A stretch of DNA of 5,071 nt, taken from Thermoplasmata archaeon (GTDB lineage Archaea > Thermoplasmatota > Thermoplasmata > Thermoplasmatales > Thermoplasmataceae). Positions 1-5,071 of this stretch are shown here, piece after piece. The notes beneath the pieces were generated by a model that did no database searches, was not told where the DNA came from, and saw nothing but the letters and a program-made list of their open reading frames with translations. Every line of letters begins with the position of its first letter. Positions within the stretch are counted from its first letter, which is position 1. Position numbers and translations under genes: made by a program. Location of the stretch: the NCBI GenBank assembly GCA_021802165.1, contig JAKAAU010000131.1, forward strand, positions 1 to 5,071, in the 5' to 3' direction.

Positions 1-87
1 ATATTTATTTTGTTACAATATAAATCTAATTTTTACAGGCATATTCCAGGGCCAGTAATACTTCATACAGGCTATAACAGAGAGAAC

Positions 88-95
88 TATAAATT
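88..95 (+). promoter_or_regulatory. TATA-like box of the hydrolase gene
   Basis: The octamer TATAAATT is centred about 25 bp upstream of the in-frame ATG at 116. That is the spacing expected for an archaeal TATA box with a leaderless transcript. It is too close to serve a leaderless start at 107, so it favours the ATG at 116 or 122. A second, weaker CTATAAC lies at 72-78. The assignment rests on position and composition only. Confidence 0.45.
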
Positions 96-106
96 GAAAT
101 ACTGTT

Positions 107-1033
107 ATGAATTTAATGAATATGGTAGATCCGGATTTTAATTCGCTTATAGAATTGTCAAAAAGTGCGGGAGATATGACGAAAATAGAGCCTGCTATGC
201 TTAGAAATTTCCTTGACGAATCCTCACTGAGCTCCAGGGGGGCGCCAGTGGAGATAAAAGAGATCAAAGATTATAAAATAAAACTGGATGGGCGCACACT
301 GAATGCCAGAATGTATGATGATAATAATGCAAAATCAGCTATTTTATATTACCATGGTGGAGGCTTTCTTTTCGGCAATATTGAAACATATGATAATTAT
401 TGCCGCTTCCTTGCTAAGGAGTCAGGGGTTAAGATTATATCTATTGAATACCGACTGGCACCGGAACATAAATTTCCAGATGCTTTCAATGATGCTTATG
501 ATTCGTTCCATTATATAGCTAAAAAGAAGAAAGATTTTGGAATAGAAGGCAGAATAGGCGTAGCCGGTGATAGTGCCGGTGCAAATCTTGCAGCTGCATT
601 ATGCCTGAAATGCCGTGATGGGAAAACTGAAATGCCTGCTGTACAGGTATTGTTCTATCCAAGCCTTGCACCGGATAATTTCTCCAGATCTTTTATTGAG
701 TATTCCGATAACTATGTCTTAACGGGAAAGATGATAAGATATTTCGGAAATATGTATTCAAAAAATATGCAGGATCTGATAAATCCATATTTCTCGCCCC
801 TTGTTGCCGATGATTTTTCAAATCTTCCACCAGCCATAATGGTAACTAATGAATACGACCCTTTGAGAGACCCTGAAGAAACATATGTTAAAAAACTCAG
901 GGAAGCGGGAGTCAGGGCAGTTGGAATAAGGGGGATAGGAATGATTCATGGCTCGGCCACTGACTTTGAGGTTTCTGATGGTGCCAGAAACATTGTAAAA
1001 ATGGTTGCCAGGATTATTCCTGACTATTTATAG
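107..1033 (+). CDS. HSL-family alpha/beta-hydrolase (carboxylesterase/lipase)
   Basis: This is a probable cytoplasmic serine esterase of the hormone-sensitive lipase (bacterial family IV) group, which hydrolyses short- to medium-chain acyl esters. The length of 308 residues is normal for the family. The oxyanion-hole motif HGGG is at residues 83-86, the YRLAPE motif at 115-120 and the nucleophile elbow GDSAG at 154-158 with Ser156. The acid is Asp251 in EYDPLRD, and the base is His281 in GMIHG. The triad is therefore complete. There is no signal peptide or membrane segment. The start is uncertain. The longest frame begins at 107, but in-frame ATGs follow at 116 and 122. The TATA-like box at 88-95 would place a leaderless transcript start near 116, and the reading MVDPDFNSL from 122 matches the usual 'M-x-DP' beginning of the family. 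The outermost start is given. The gene is convergent with its right neighbour and its natural substrate cannot be inferred. Confidence 0.93.
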   Translation: MNLMNMVDPDFNSLIELSKSAGDMTKIEPAMLRNFLDESSLSSRGAPVEIKEIKDYKIKLDGRTLNARMYDDNNAKSAILYYHGGGFLFGNIETYDNYCRFLAKESGVKIISIEYRLAPEHKFPDAFNDAYDSFHYIAKKKKDFGIEGRIGVAGDSAGANLAAALCLKCRDGKTEMPAVQVLFYPSLAPDNFSRSFIEYSDNYVLTGKMIRYFGNMYSKNMQDLINPYFSPLVADDFSNLPPAIMVTNEYDPLRDPEETYVKKLREAGVRAVGIRGIGMIHGSATDFEVSDGARNIVKMVARIIPDYL

Positions 1034-1072
1034 ATAGGAATGCAGGGTATTTTAACAACAGAATAGGCGAGA

Positions 1073-1540
1073 TCAGGCAATAACCTGGAAACCATCATCT
1101 GTTTTTTTCAGAAGGCGGGAATAAATTCCCCATTCAATAAGTATTACCTCCAGGTCATGAGTTCCGTCCGGGTTGTTGAATGTAGGCACATCATTTTCCT
1201 TAAGCTTATCTATTATATCTTCAAGCGTGAATTCACTCATAGAAATAGCAGTTTTAAATGGCTCTATATTTTTAAGCGAATCCCGTATAATTTGCTTTCT
1301 TGTATTCATTCCCGATTTTATATATTCTATTCCCTTCTGTGATATCGATATATCTCCGGATTCTGCATTCACCAATCCAATATTTGATGCGGTGTATACT
1401 ATTGGCATTAAATCGTCAAGGTCTACTTCCATTTCCTTTTCCATTTGATAAAGGTCAGTTTTTCCATCGAATATGTTATTAAGTACATAAAGCAATCCCA
1501 GCAGGTCAGCTATCCTTGCATCGGGGTCAATTACATCCAT
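1073..1540 (-). CDS. Stand-alone AAA-associated C-terminal domain protein (AAA_assoc_C, ABC transporter accessory)
   Basis: This 155-residue soluble protein looks like a free-standing copy of the AAA_assoc_C domain. In many bacteria this domain is the C-terminal extension of nitrate/sulfonate/bicarbonate-type ABC ATPases. The N-terminal half (about residues 8-75) reads as a winged-helix-like unit: a helix ADLLGLLYVLNNI, then a DLYQMEKEMEVDLDDLMPIV segment, then GLVNAESGDISISQKGIEYI with the 'ISxKG' turn. The C-terminal part ends in IEWGIYSRLLKKTDDGFQVI (about 135-154). It matches the family's closing 'WGRYAELF-x-YD' signature, with Arg replaced by Ile. The gene lies downstream of the ABC permease on the same strand but 320 bp away, and it has its own TATA-like box. 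It may therefore be expressed separately from the ATPase and permease. The inferred role is binding or regulating the ATPase at 3493-4284. A DNA-binding regulator of the transporter is an alternative that the winged-helix-like half would also allow. Confidence 0.85.
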   Translation of the reverse strand: MDVIDPDARIADLLGLLYVLNNIFDGKTDLYQMEKEMEVDLDDLMPIVYTASNIGLVNAESGDISISQKGIEYIKSGMNTRKQIIRDSLKNIEPFKTAISMSEFTLEDIIDKLKENDVPTFNNPDGTHDLEVILIEWGIYSRLLKKTDDGFQVIA

Positions 1541-1561
1541 AAAGTGTATATATAATCTGCG

Positions 1562-1569
1562 TTTATAAT
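1562..1569 (-). promoter_or_regulatory. TATA-like box of the AAA_assoc_C gene
   Basis: The minus-strand octamer ATTATAAA is centred 25-26 bp upstream of the ATG at 1540. That is the right distance for an archaeal promoter giving a leaderless mRNA. No Shine-Dalgarno sequence lies just before this ATG, which agrees with leaderless translation. The region is generally AT-rich, so chance matches are possible. Confidence 0.55.
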
Positions 1570-1745
1570 ATTAATGTTTTATAATGTGCTTATAATTGCA
1601 TAATTTTAATATATACAATTATTGAATTGAGTTCTATATAATATATAATAACAGGCATTTTTATTATCCTTAGCGTAGATTCCAATAATACGGTATATAG
1701 GCTCCACTTCAATATCATATGGCATTTTGGGGCTGCTGGTGAGCT

Positions 1746-1772
1746 TACGATCGTATGGAAAGAAGCTTCTTT
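1746..1772. repeat. Two adjacent perfect palindromes
   Basis: TACGATCGTA (1746-1755) and AAAGAAGCTTCTTT (1759-1772) are perfect 10-bp and 14-bp palindromes. They are separated by 3 bp, with centres 15 bp apart. They lie about 90-115 bp downstream of the permease stop codon. They might be protein-binding sites or the remains of a mobile-element end. As RNA, the second could form only a 5-bp stem with a 4-nt loop, which is weak for a terminator. Confidence 0.6.
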
Positions 1773-1860
1773 TCTAAAACAGGAACAGATGGCCTTAAAT
1801 CAGTAACCCGGCAAATTTGTGAGGGCAATACTTATACAAAGGCATAGTTTTTGAGGCGTA

Positions 1861-3483
1861 TCAAGCCGAGTAAACACCCTCTTCAGCAACATATTTCTTC
1901 TGTGCAAGATCCATCATTTTTCTTGTAAACAGTACAGAGTAAATAGCTACTATTATGCCGAATATTAAGGACCCCCAGGCCGCAAGGGTCAGGTCTCCGT
2001 TGGCAGTAGCAATATCTATAGTTTTCATAAGCCCGGTGTGTACAGAAAGGGAATGCGTGCCATATATATTTGGCCAGTATTCTCCTATCATTAACCCTCC
2101 CCATGCACTGTTTATTGTGGATGATATTCCACTGATGAGATATGGGAATGTAGAAGGAATTATTACCTTTCTCATTTTTTTGAAATACCCGAGTTTGAGA
2201 TTTTTTGTAATTTCCCAATATTCAGATGGCATTGCCTTTACCCCCATCCAGAAGGAATAGAATACATAATAAAAGGTACTGACAAACCCGAGCGATAACA
2301 CGTAGAGTTCATTGGTAAATCCTCCAAATAAACTTAACATGAATGGTTCTGTCAAGATAAACAGAAATGGGAAATAAATAGGAGCCGGATAAGCACTCAA
2401 AGATTGTATGATCGGTATCCAGTATTTTTCTGCCCTTTTATTCACAGCCAGATAATATCCAAGGAATATAGCTATTACCATGGATACCAGAAGTATTGAT
2501 CCCACCCGGACATAGTCAAATCCCAGCCCTGTTAACAGAAATGGGGTTTTGTTGAATAATATACTCCATTCTGATGGCTTGACTGAAATTATTAAAGAGA
2601 CAACGCCGTATAATAAAGCAATCAATATGATTATGCCAATTGAAGCATAGATGTATTTATACCTCTTCTGCTTCTTTTCCTTCTTCTCATATGTTTGCTC
2701 ATGTTTGTCGCCCTCTCTGTATTTATAGTATCTTGCCAGCCTTGTGAGTGGATTTTTTGAAAGTGCCGCAAAAACCCTTGCTGTTTCCCTTAGATTTAGC
2801 CTGCCACGTTTCATTACAGGGGCATCTGTATCCAGTGTATACCTGCCAACTGCGTATTTGCTGAATTCCCTTAATACAATAACAATTGCCACTATTACTA
2901 TGCCCAGTATAAGAAGCGCCATTTCTATATTAAAGAGCTGTGCACTGGCTACAAATGTATCCAGTACTGACCCTATGCCGAAGGTCTGGTATGTATGTAC
3001 ACCCACCTCAAAAACTTCGCTGACAGTTATATAAAAAAAACCGTTGGACACACTTGGAAAGAGGTTTGCAGTAATACGTGGCACAGAAAAAGGAATATAA
3101 AGGTACCGTAGCCTTGAGAATAGACCGAATCTGGAGTTTTCTACAACTTCAACCATTTCACGGGGAACCGTTTTAAAAGCCTGGTACTCTCCCATCCAGA
3201 TATTCCATACTACAGCGGTAAACACCAGAAAATCTGCGGCAAGTTCAACACCCAGTGTACCGCCAACATGTGTAATGAATATCACCAGAACAACTGGAAA
3301 GAATGTAATTACCGGAATTGATTCAAATACTTCAATAAGAATGATATATATATTCTCAAAGAATTTGGATTTAATTGAGGCATATGCCAGAAACCAGCCT
3401 GTAAGTATGGAAAGCAGTATGAGCCCGATTACACGTCCTGCTGTGGCAAGCACAGCCAGTATTATTAGTATTATCGCATCCAT
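1861..3483 (-). CDS. ABC transporter permease with two tandem permease domains (NitT/TauT-like anion transporter)
   Basis: This is an integral membrane permease of 540 residues, about twice the length of a normal NitT/TauT permease, built from two BPD_transp_1 domains. Hydrophobic segments lie at about 3-35, 44-72, 85-97, 146-157 and 186-205 in the first half, and at 276-300, 326-346, 354-385, 393-412, 446-466 and 498-519 in the second. A charged, presumably cytoplasmic linker (206-275, with a KKEKKQKR stretch) joins them. Both halves carry the ATPase-docking loop in register, 312 residues apart: VPREMVEV...N...G.F...IP (106-131) and MPSEYWEI...N...G.F...IP (418-443). Each loop is preceded by WMG (96-98, 412-414). 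Both halves also share a 'P-x5-P' element in the second long hydrophobic segment (57-63, 366-372). One chain could thus form the whole transmembrane pathway with an ATPase dimer. The start at 3483 has a Shine-Dalgarno GAGGTG overlapping the stop of the upstream ATPase gene. The substrate is unknown. Confidence 0.9.
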   Translation of the reverse strand: MDAIILIILAVLATAGRVIGLILLSILTGWFLAYASIKSKFFENIYIILIEVFESIPVITFFPVVLVIFITHVGGTLGVELAADFLVFTAVVWNIWMGEYQAFKTVPREMVEVVENSRFGLFSRLRYLYIPFSVPRITANLFPSVSNGFFYITVSEVFEVGVHTYQTFGIGSVLDTFVASAQLFNIEMALLILGIVIVAIVIVLREFSKYAVGRYTLDTDAPVMKRGRLNLRETARVFAALSKNPLTRLARYYKYREGDKHEQTYEKKEKKQKRYKYIYASIGIIILIALLYGVVSLIISVKPSEWSILFNKTPFLLTGLGFDYVRVGSILLVSMVIAIFLGYYLAVNKRAEKYWIPIIQSLSAYPAPIYFPFLFILTEPFMLSLFGGFTNELYVLSLGFVSTFYYVFYSFWMGVKAMPSEYWEITKNLKLGYFKKMRKVIIPSTFPYLISGISSTINSAWGGLMIGEYWPNIYGTHSLSVHTGLMKTIDIATANGDLTLAAWGSLIFGIIVAIYSVLFTRKMMDLAQKKYVAEEGVYSA

Positions 3484-3488
3484 AATTA

Positions 3489-3494
3489 CACCTC
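3489..3494 (-). promoter_or_regulatory. Ribosome binding site of the permease, overlapping the ATPase stop
   Basis: GAGGTG on the minus strand lies 5 nt before the permease ATG at 3483 and overlaps the ATPase stop codon TGA (3493-3495). It matches the archaeal anti-Shine-Dalgarno end. It supports both the chosen permease start and co-translation with the ATPase. Confidence 0.8.
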
Positions 3495-4284
3495 ATTTCT
3501 TCTTCCTCGGCGGTGTCAGATAGCTATAAAGCATATCTAAATTTGCATTAAATTCATCACTTCTCGGGCTCCTTGGCCTTTGCATCGTAACCTGTACTTT
3601 GCTGATAACAGTTGCGGGTATATTATTCAATATATATATTTCATCTGCAAGTTCCAGAACTTCTGTAAGGTTATGTGAGACCATTATAACTGATTTTAGT
3701 GGAGTTTCTCCGCTGAAAAGTATGTTGTATATATCCTGCCTTAGACCTTCAGCGGTAAGTTCATCAAGATGCGCAAATGGCTCATCCATGAGAAAGACAT
3801 ATGGGTCTGCAGCAAAAGCCCTTGCTATTGCAACCCTCTGGCGCATTCCCCCGCTCATTTCCTTCGGATATAAATCCTCAAAACCATCAAGCCCGACCCT
3901 TGACAATGACACTGTGGCTTTCTCTTCCATTTCATCCTTTGTCATATTCTTTGTCTTCATGGAAAGCATGACGTTCTCTTTTGCATCCATCCATGGAAAT
4001 GTAACTATAGACTGATGAATCAATGCAACCTCCGGAGTAGGTTCATACAATGGTTTTCCCATTAACCTGACAATGCCTTTATCCGGTTTTAAAAATCCGC
4101 CTAATATGCGCAAAAGTGTTGATTTCCCGATTCCCGATGGGCCTATAATAGCAATAAATTTTCCGGGTTCAGCTTCAATATTTATATTTTCAAATACATC
4201 ATAACCATTGTCGTATGAAAAATATATTCCCTCTGCCTCCAGAATTGAATTCGTTACATTTTCATCCTTAATTCCCATTTCCAT
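3493..4284 (-). CDS. ABC transporter ATP-binding protein (NitT/TauT type)
   Basis: This is a cytoplasmic ATPase subunit that would power the duplicated permease encoded immediately downstream. The full nucleotide-binding domain is present in 263 residues: Walker A GPSGIGKST at 48-56, Q-loop around Gln91, ABC signature MSGGMRQR at 143-150, Walker B VFLMDEPFAHLD at 163-174 with catalytic Glu168, and the switch histidine His204 in VSHN. The Q-loop region ends in FPWMDAKENV, resembling the 'LLPW' context typical of nitrate/sulfonate/taurine-type ATPases. The chain stops soon after the ATPase core with a basic tail (PPRKKK). It lacks the AAA_assoc_C extension seen in related bacterial proteins, and that domain is encoded separately at 1073-1540. 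The start at 4284 is supported by GGGTGA 6 nt upstream; a second in-frame ATG lies at 4278. The 9-nt gap to the permease indicates an operon. The start region lies in a strong inverted repeat that may control translation. Confidence 0.95.
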   Translation of the reverse strand: MEMGIKDENVTNSILEAEGIYFSYDNGYDVFENINIEAEPGKFIAIIGPSGIGKSTLLRILGGFLKPDKGIVRLMGKPLYEPTPEVALIHQSIVTFPWMDAKENVMLSMKTKNMTKDEMEEKATVSLSRVGLDGFEDLYPKEMSGGMRQRVAIARAFAADPYVFLMDEPFAHLDELTAEGLRQDIYNILFSGETPLKSVIMVSHNLTEVLELADEIYILNNIPATVISKVQVTMQRPRSPRSDEFNANLDMLYSYLTPPRKKK

Positions 4285-4325
4285 TATGATTCACCCGCTG
4301 GTGAAAATACCCCCGATCATAATGG
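4281..4325 (-). promoter_or_regulatory. Nested inverted repeat that could sequester the SD and start codon of the ABC operon
   Basis: In the minus-strand mRNA, CCATTATGAT (4325-4316) is perfectly complementary to ATCATAATGG (4290-4281), and the latter includes the ATPase start codon. Inside this lies TTCACC (4305-4300), AGCG, GGTGAA (4295-4290), which contains the Shine-Dalgarno core. The two stems could stack as a hairpin with a G-rich 10-nt bulge (CGGGGGTATT) on the 5' side, sharing only base 4290. There is no oligo-U tail, so it is not an obvious terminator. It could be a translational control element or, read as DNA, a regulator-binding site. The pairing is seen in the sequence; the function is inferred. 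Confidence 0.5.
4291..4296 (-). promoter_or_regulatory. Ribosome binding site of the ATPase
   Basis: GGGTGA on the minus strand lies 6 nt before the ATG at 4284 and fits the GGTGA part of the archaeal Shine-Dalgarno consensus. It implies that this operon has a leadered transcript, unlike the other genes here. All but its first G lies within the inner stem of the inverted repeat. Confidence 0.6.
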
Positions 4326-4387
4326 TTATTAATTGAATATTATTTTATTATTAACTCACGAGGCTATCTCCAACTTGGTATTAAAAT

Positions 4388-4398
4388 AATATATATAA
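4388..4398 (-). promoter_or_regulatory. Candidate TATA box of the ABC transporter operon
   Basis: TTATATATATT on the minus strand would place the transcript start near 4367 and give a leader of about 80 nt, long enough to include the whole inverted repeat at 4281-4325. A second AT-rich candidate at 4341-4352 would start transcription near 4320, inside the repeat. The sequence alone does not decide between them. Confidence 0.3.
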
Positions 4399-4423
4399 CA
4401 TTATCCCGTATCAAACTCTGGAA

Positions 4424-4438
4424 ATTATATAATAAAAA
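4424..4438 (-). terminator. Possible T-rich terminator after the NYN ribonuclease gene
   Basis: Directly after the stop codon at 4439-4441 the minus strand reads TTTTTATTATATAAT, with a run of five T. Oligo-T runs can terminate archaeal transcription without a hairpin. The surrounding AT richness makes this a weak call. Confidence 0.3.
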
Positions 4439-4939
4439 TCATTGTTTATTTTTAAAGAAATGCCACCATCCGGATTGTTTTTTATCAACTTTATTCTTTT
4501 TGCCAGATTTAACTCCGTTTACAGGTTCCAGCATTACATCACCGCCAACAAAAATAAAACCAAGGGTGATATTATCTATATTTTTGTTAACCCAGTCGTT
4601 ATCCCTGTATTCCCTGAACTTGTCGTTCGAGACTATAAGGCAATTTTTTTCCCGGGCATAATCAAGTATAAATGTATCTGCTTTTATTCCTGATGGAGAG
4701 AGAATTAGCTTTTTGTTTGCAAGCATCCGGTTAAATTTATCTTTTTCGTCTATAATGTACCTGATATTGGCATCACATATTGTTATAATTTCTGAGGCTT
4801 TTAATTCTTTCAATTTTCTTATAACTTCCAGTATATTGCCGAGCACGGCAGTTTTCTTATCAGAATCTTTATGCCCGTAAAGAGCAACATTGCTCCCATC
4901 TATAATTACCGTTGCTCCTGAAATTTTATTTTCAAACAT
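4439..4939 (-). CDS. Zc3h12a-like NYN-domain ribonuclease
   Basis: This 166-residue soluble protein has the fold signature of the NYN/PIN-like Zc3h12a (Regnase-1) ribonuclease family, metal-dependent enzymes that cleave RNA. The first strand and acidic site read VIIDGSNVA (11-19) with Asp14 and Asn17. The third region is SPSGIKADTFILDYA (81-95) with Asp88, then IVSNDKFREYRDND (102-115) with Asp106. The family's end motif is visible as FIFVGGDVMLEPV (128-140). In many relatives the position before Asp88 is also Asp ('DD'); here it is Ala87, so the metal site may have one acidic ligand fewer. A lysine-rich tail ending SGWWHFFKNKQ (about 145-166) follows and could contact RNA. A TATA-like box at 4961-4970 gives a leaderless start at 4939. 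The cellular RNA target is unknown, and it is not clearly linked to the transporter. Confidence 0.85.
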   Translation of the reverse strand: MFENKISGATVIIDGSNVALYGHKDSDKKTAVLGNILEVIRKLKELKASEIITICDANIRYIIDEKDKFNRMLANKKLILSPSGIKADTFILDYAREKNCLIVSNDKFREYRDNDWVNKNIDNITLGFIFVGGDVMLEPVNGVKSGKKNKVDKKQSGWWHFFKNKQ

Positions 4940-4960
4940 AAGTCAACTTAAATGTAAAAT

Positions 4961-4970
4961 AAAATAAATA
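4961..4970 (-). promoter_or_regulatory. TATA-like box of the NYN ribonuclease gene
   Basis: TATTTATTTT on the minus strand is centred 26-27 bp upstream of the ATG at 4939, fitting a leaderless archaeal transcript. No Shine-Dalgarno motif precedes this ATG. The box lies in the 46-bp gap after the upstream gene, so read-through from that gene is also possible. Confidence 0.45.
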
Positions 4971-4985
4971 GGTTTTCTTAAATGT

Positions 4986-5071
4986 TTAAGCTCCCAGTTC
5001 TTTTAATTCTTTTTTGGAGAATAATATTTCCTTTAATTCCCTGTCAAGTTCCGGGTCATTTCTCCTGAGGT
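4986..5071 (-). CDS. C-terminal end of an unidentified protein (partial)
   Basis: A minus-strand reading frame enters from the right edge and ends at TAA (4986-4988), leaving 27 visible codons. They read LRRNDPELDREL followed by KEILFSKKELKELGA, a highly charged, helix-forming tail. The codon use (AGG, AGA, ATA, AAA) resembles that of the other genes, and the other two minus-strand frames are closed by stops within this stretch. The stop lies 46 bp before the NYN ribonuclease start on the same strand. Too little is visible to name a family. Confidence 0.6.
   Translation of the reverse strand, partial: LRRNDPELDRELKEILFSKKELKELGA

Larger units (their letters stand above)
1541..1860. other. 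320-bp spacer without a convincing gene
   Basis: This stretch separates the permease stop codon from the AAA_assoc_C start. Positions 1541-1650 are very AT-rich and include the AAA_assoc_C promoter. Positions 1650-1860 are more balanced in composition and contain two perfect palindromes (1746-1755 and 1759-1772). Short open frames exist on both strands: minus 1606-1725 (39 codons, MPYDIEVEPIYRIIG...), and plus 1755-1847 (30 codons, MERSFFSKTGTDGLK...). Neither has a Shine-Dalgarno site or a well-placed TATA box, and neither is recognisable as a family. The balanced composition could mean a decayed gene or mobile-element remnant, but this is not demonstrated. No strong oligo-T terminator is seen after the permease. 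Confidence 0.6.

Noticed and set aside
1..141. Open + strand frame from the left edge (IFILLQYKSNFYRHIPG...), a possible end of an upstream gene
   Set aside because: It is open for 46 codons but overlaps the hydrolase start and its TATA box. It shows no recognisable family, and such a length is possible by chance.
13..267. Minus-strand ORF of 84 codons
   Set aside because: It is largely antisense to the well-supported hydrolase, with no start signals or recognisable motif; a shadow frame.
1157..1482. Several + strand ORFs antisense to the AAA_assoc_C gene
   Set aside because: Their hydrophobic, serine- and isoleucine-rich translations are typical mirror frames of the minus-strand gene.
1759..1772. 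Palindrome AAAGAAGCTTCTTT as an intrinsic terminator of the transporter operon
   Set aside because: It would form only a short A/T-rich stem and is not followed by a T run on the minus strand.
3599..4015. 138-codon + strand ORF antisense to the ATPase
   Set aside because: The opposite strand carries a full set of ABC ATPase motifs in the same stretch, so this is a shadow.
4442..4693. 83-codon + strand ORF antisense to the NYN nuclease
   Set aside because: It overlaps the conserved catalytic region of the minus-strand gene and has no family features of its own.
1..5071. CRISPR array, tRNA, rRNA or complete insertion sequence
   Set aside because: No regularly spaced repeats, no tRNA-like cloverleaf and no intact transposase with terminal repeats were seen by eye.

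Overview
This AT-rich window most resembles the genome of an archaeon of the Thermoplasmata, in the Ferroplasma/Thermoplasma/Picrophilus sphere. The evidence is frequent ATA, AGA and AGG codons, archaeal TATA-like boxes 25-27 bp upstream of start codons with almost no leader, GGTGA-type Shine-Dalgarno sites inside an operon, and protein families with many archaeal members. The assignment to a lineage is an inference; no rRNA or other marker gene is present.

Layout. (1) Positions 107-1033, + strand: an HSL-family alpha/beta-hydrolase (esterase/lipase) with an intact catalytic triad. (2) Positions 1073-1540, - strand, convergent with the hydrolase: a stand-alone AAA_assoc_C protein, the domain that in many bacteria is the C-terminal extension of nitrate/sulfonate-type ABC ATPases. 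It has its own promoter. (3) Positions 1541-1860: a 320-bp spacer with no convincing gene, two perfect palindromes and two short ORFs of doubtful value. (4) Positions 4284-1861, - strand: a two-gene ABC transporter operon, with the ATPase first and then a 540-residue permease made of two tandem permease domains. The permease Shine-Dalgarno site overlaps the ATPase stop codon. (5) Positions 4439-4939, - strand: a small Zc3h12a-like NYN-domain ribonuclease. (6) Positions 4986-5071, - strand: the last 27 codons of another gene that runs off the window.

How the genes fit together. The ATPase, the duplicated permease and the AAA_assoc_C protein are best read as parts of one NitT/TauT-like anion importer. 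The regulatory or accessory domain is encoded separately from the ATPase. No substrate-binding protein is present in the window, so the substrate cannot be stated. The hydrolase and the NYN nuclease look like independent neighbours.

The most notable unexplained signal is a nested, perfect inverted repeat at 4281-4325. In the transporter mRNA it would place both the Shine-Dalgarno site and the start codon of the ATPase gene inside a bulged hairpin, which suggests translational control of the operon.
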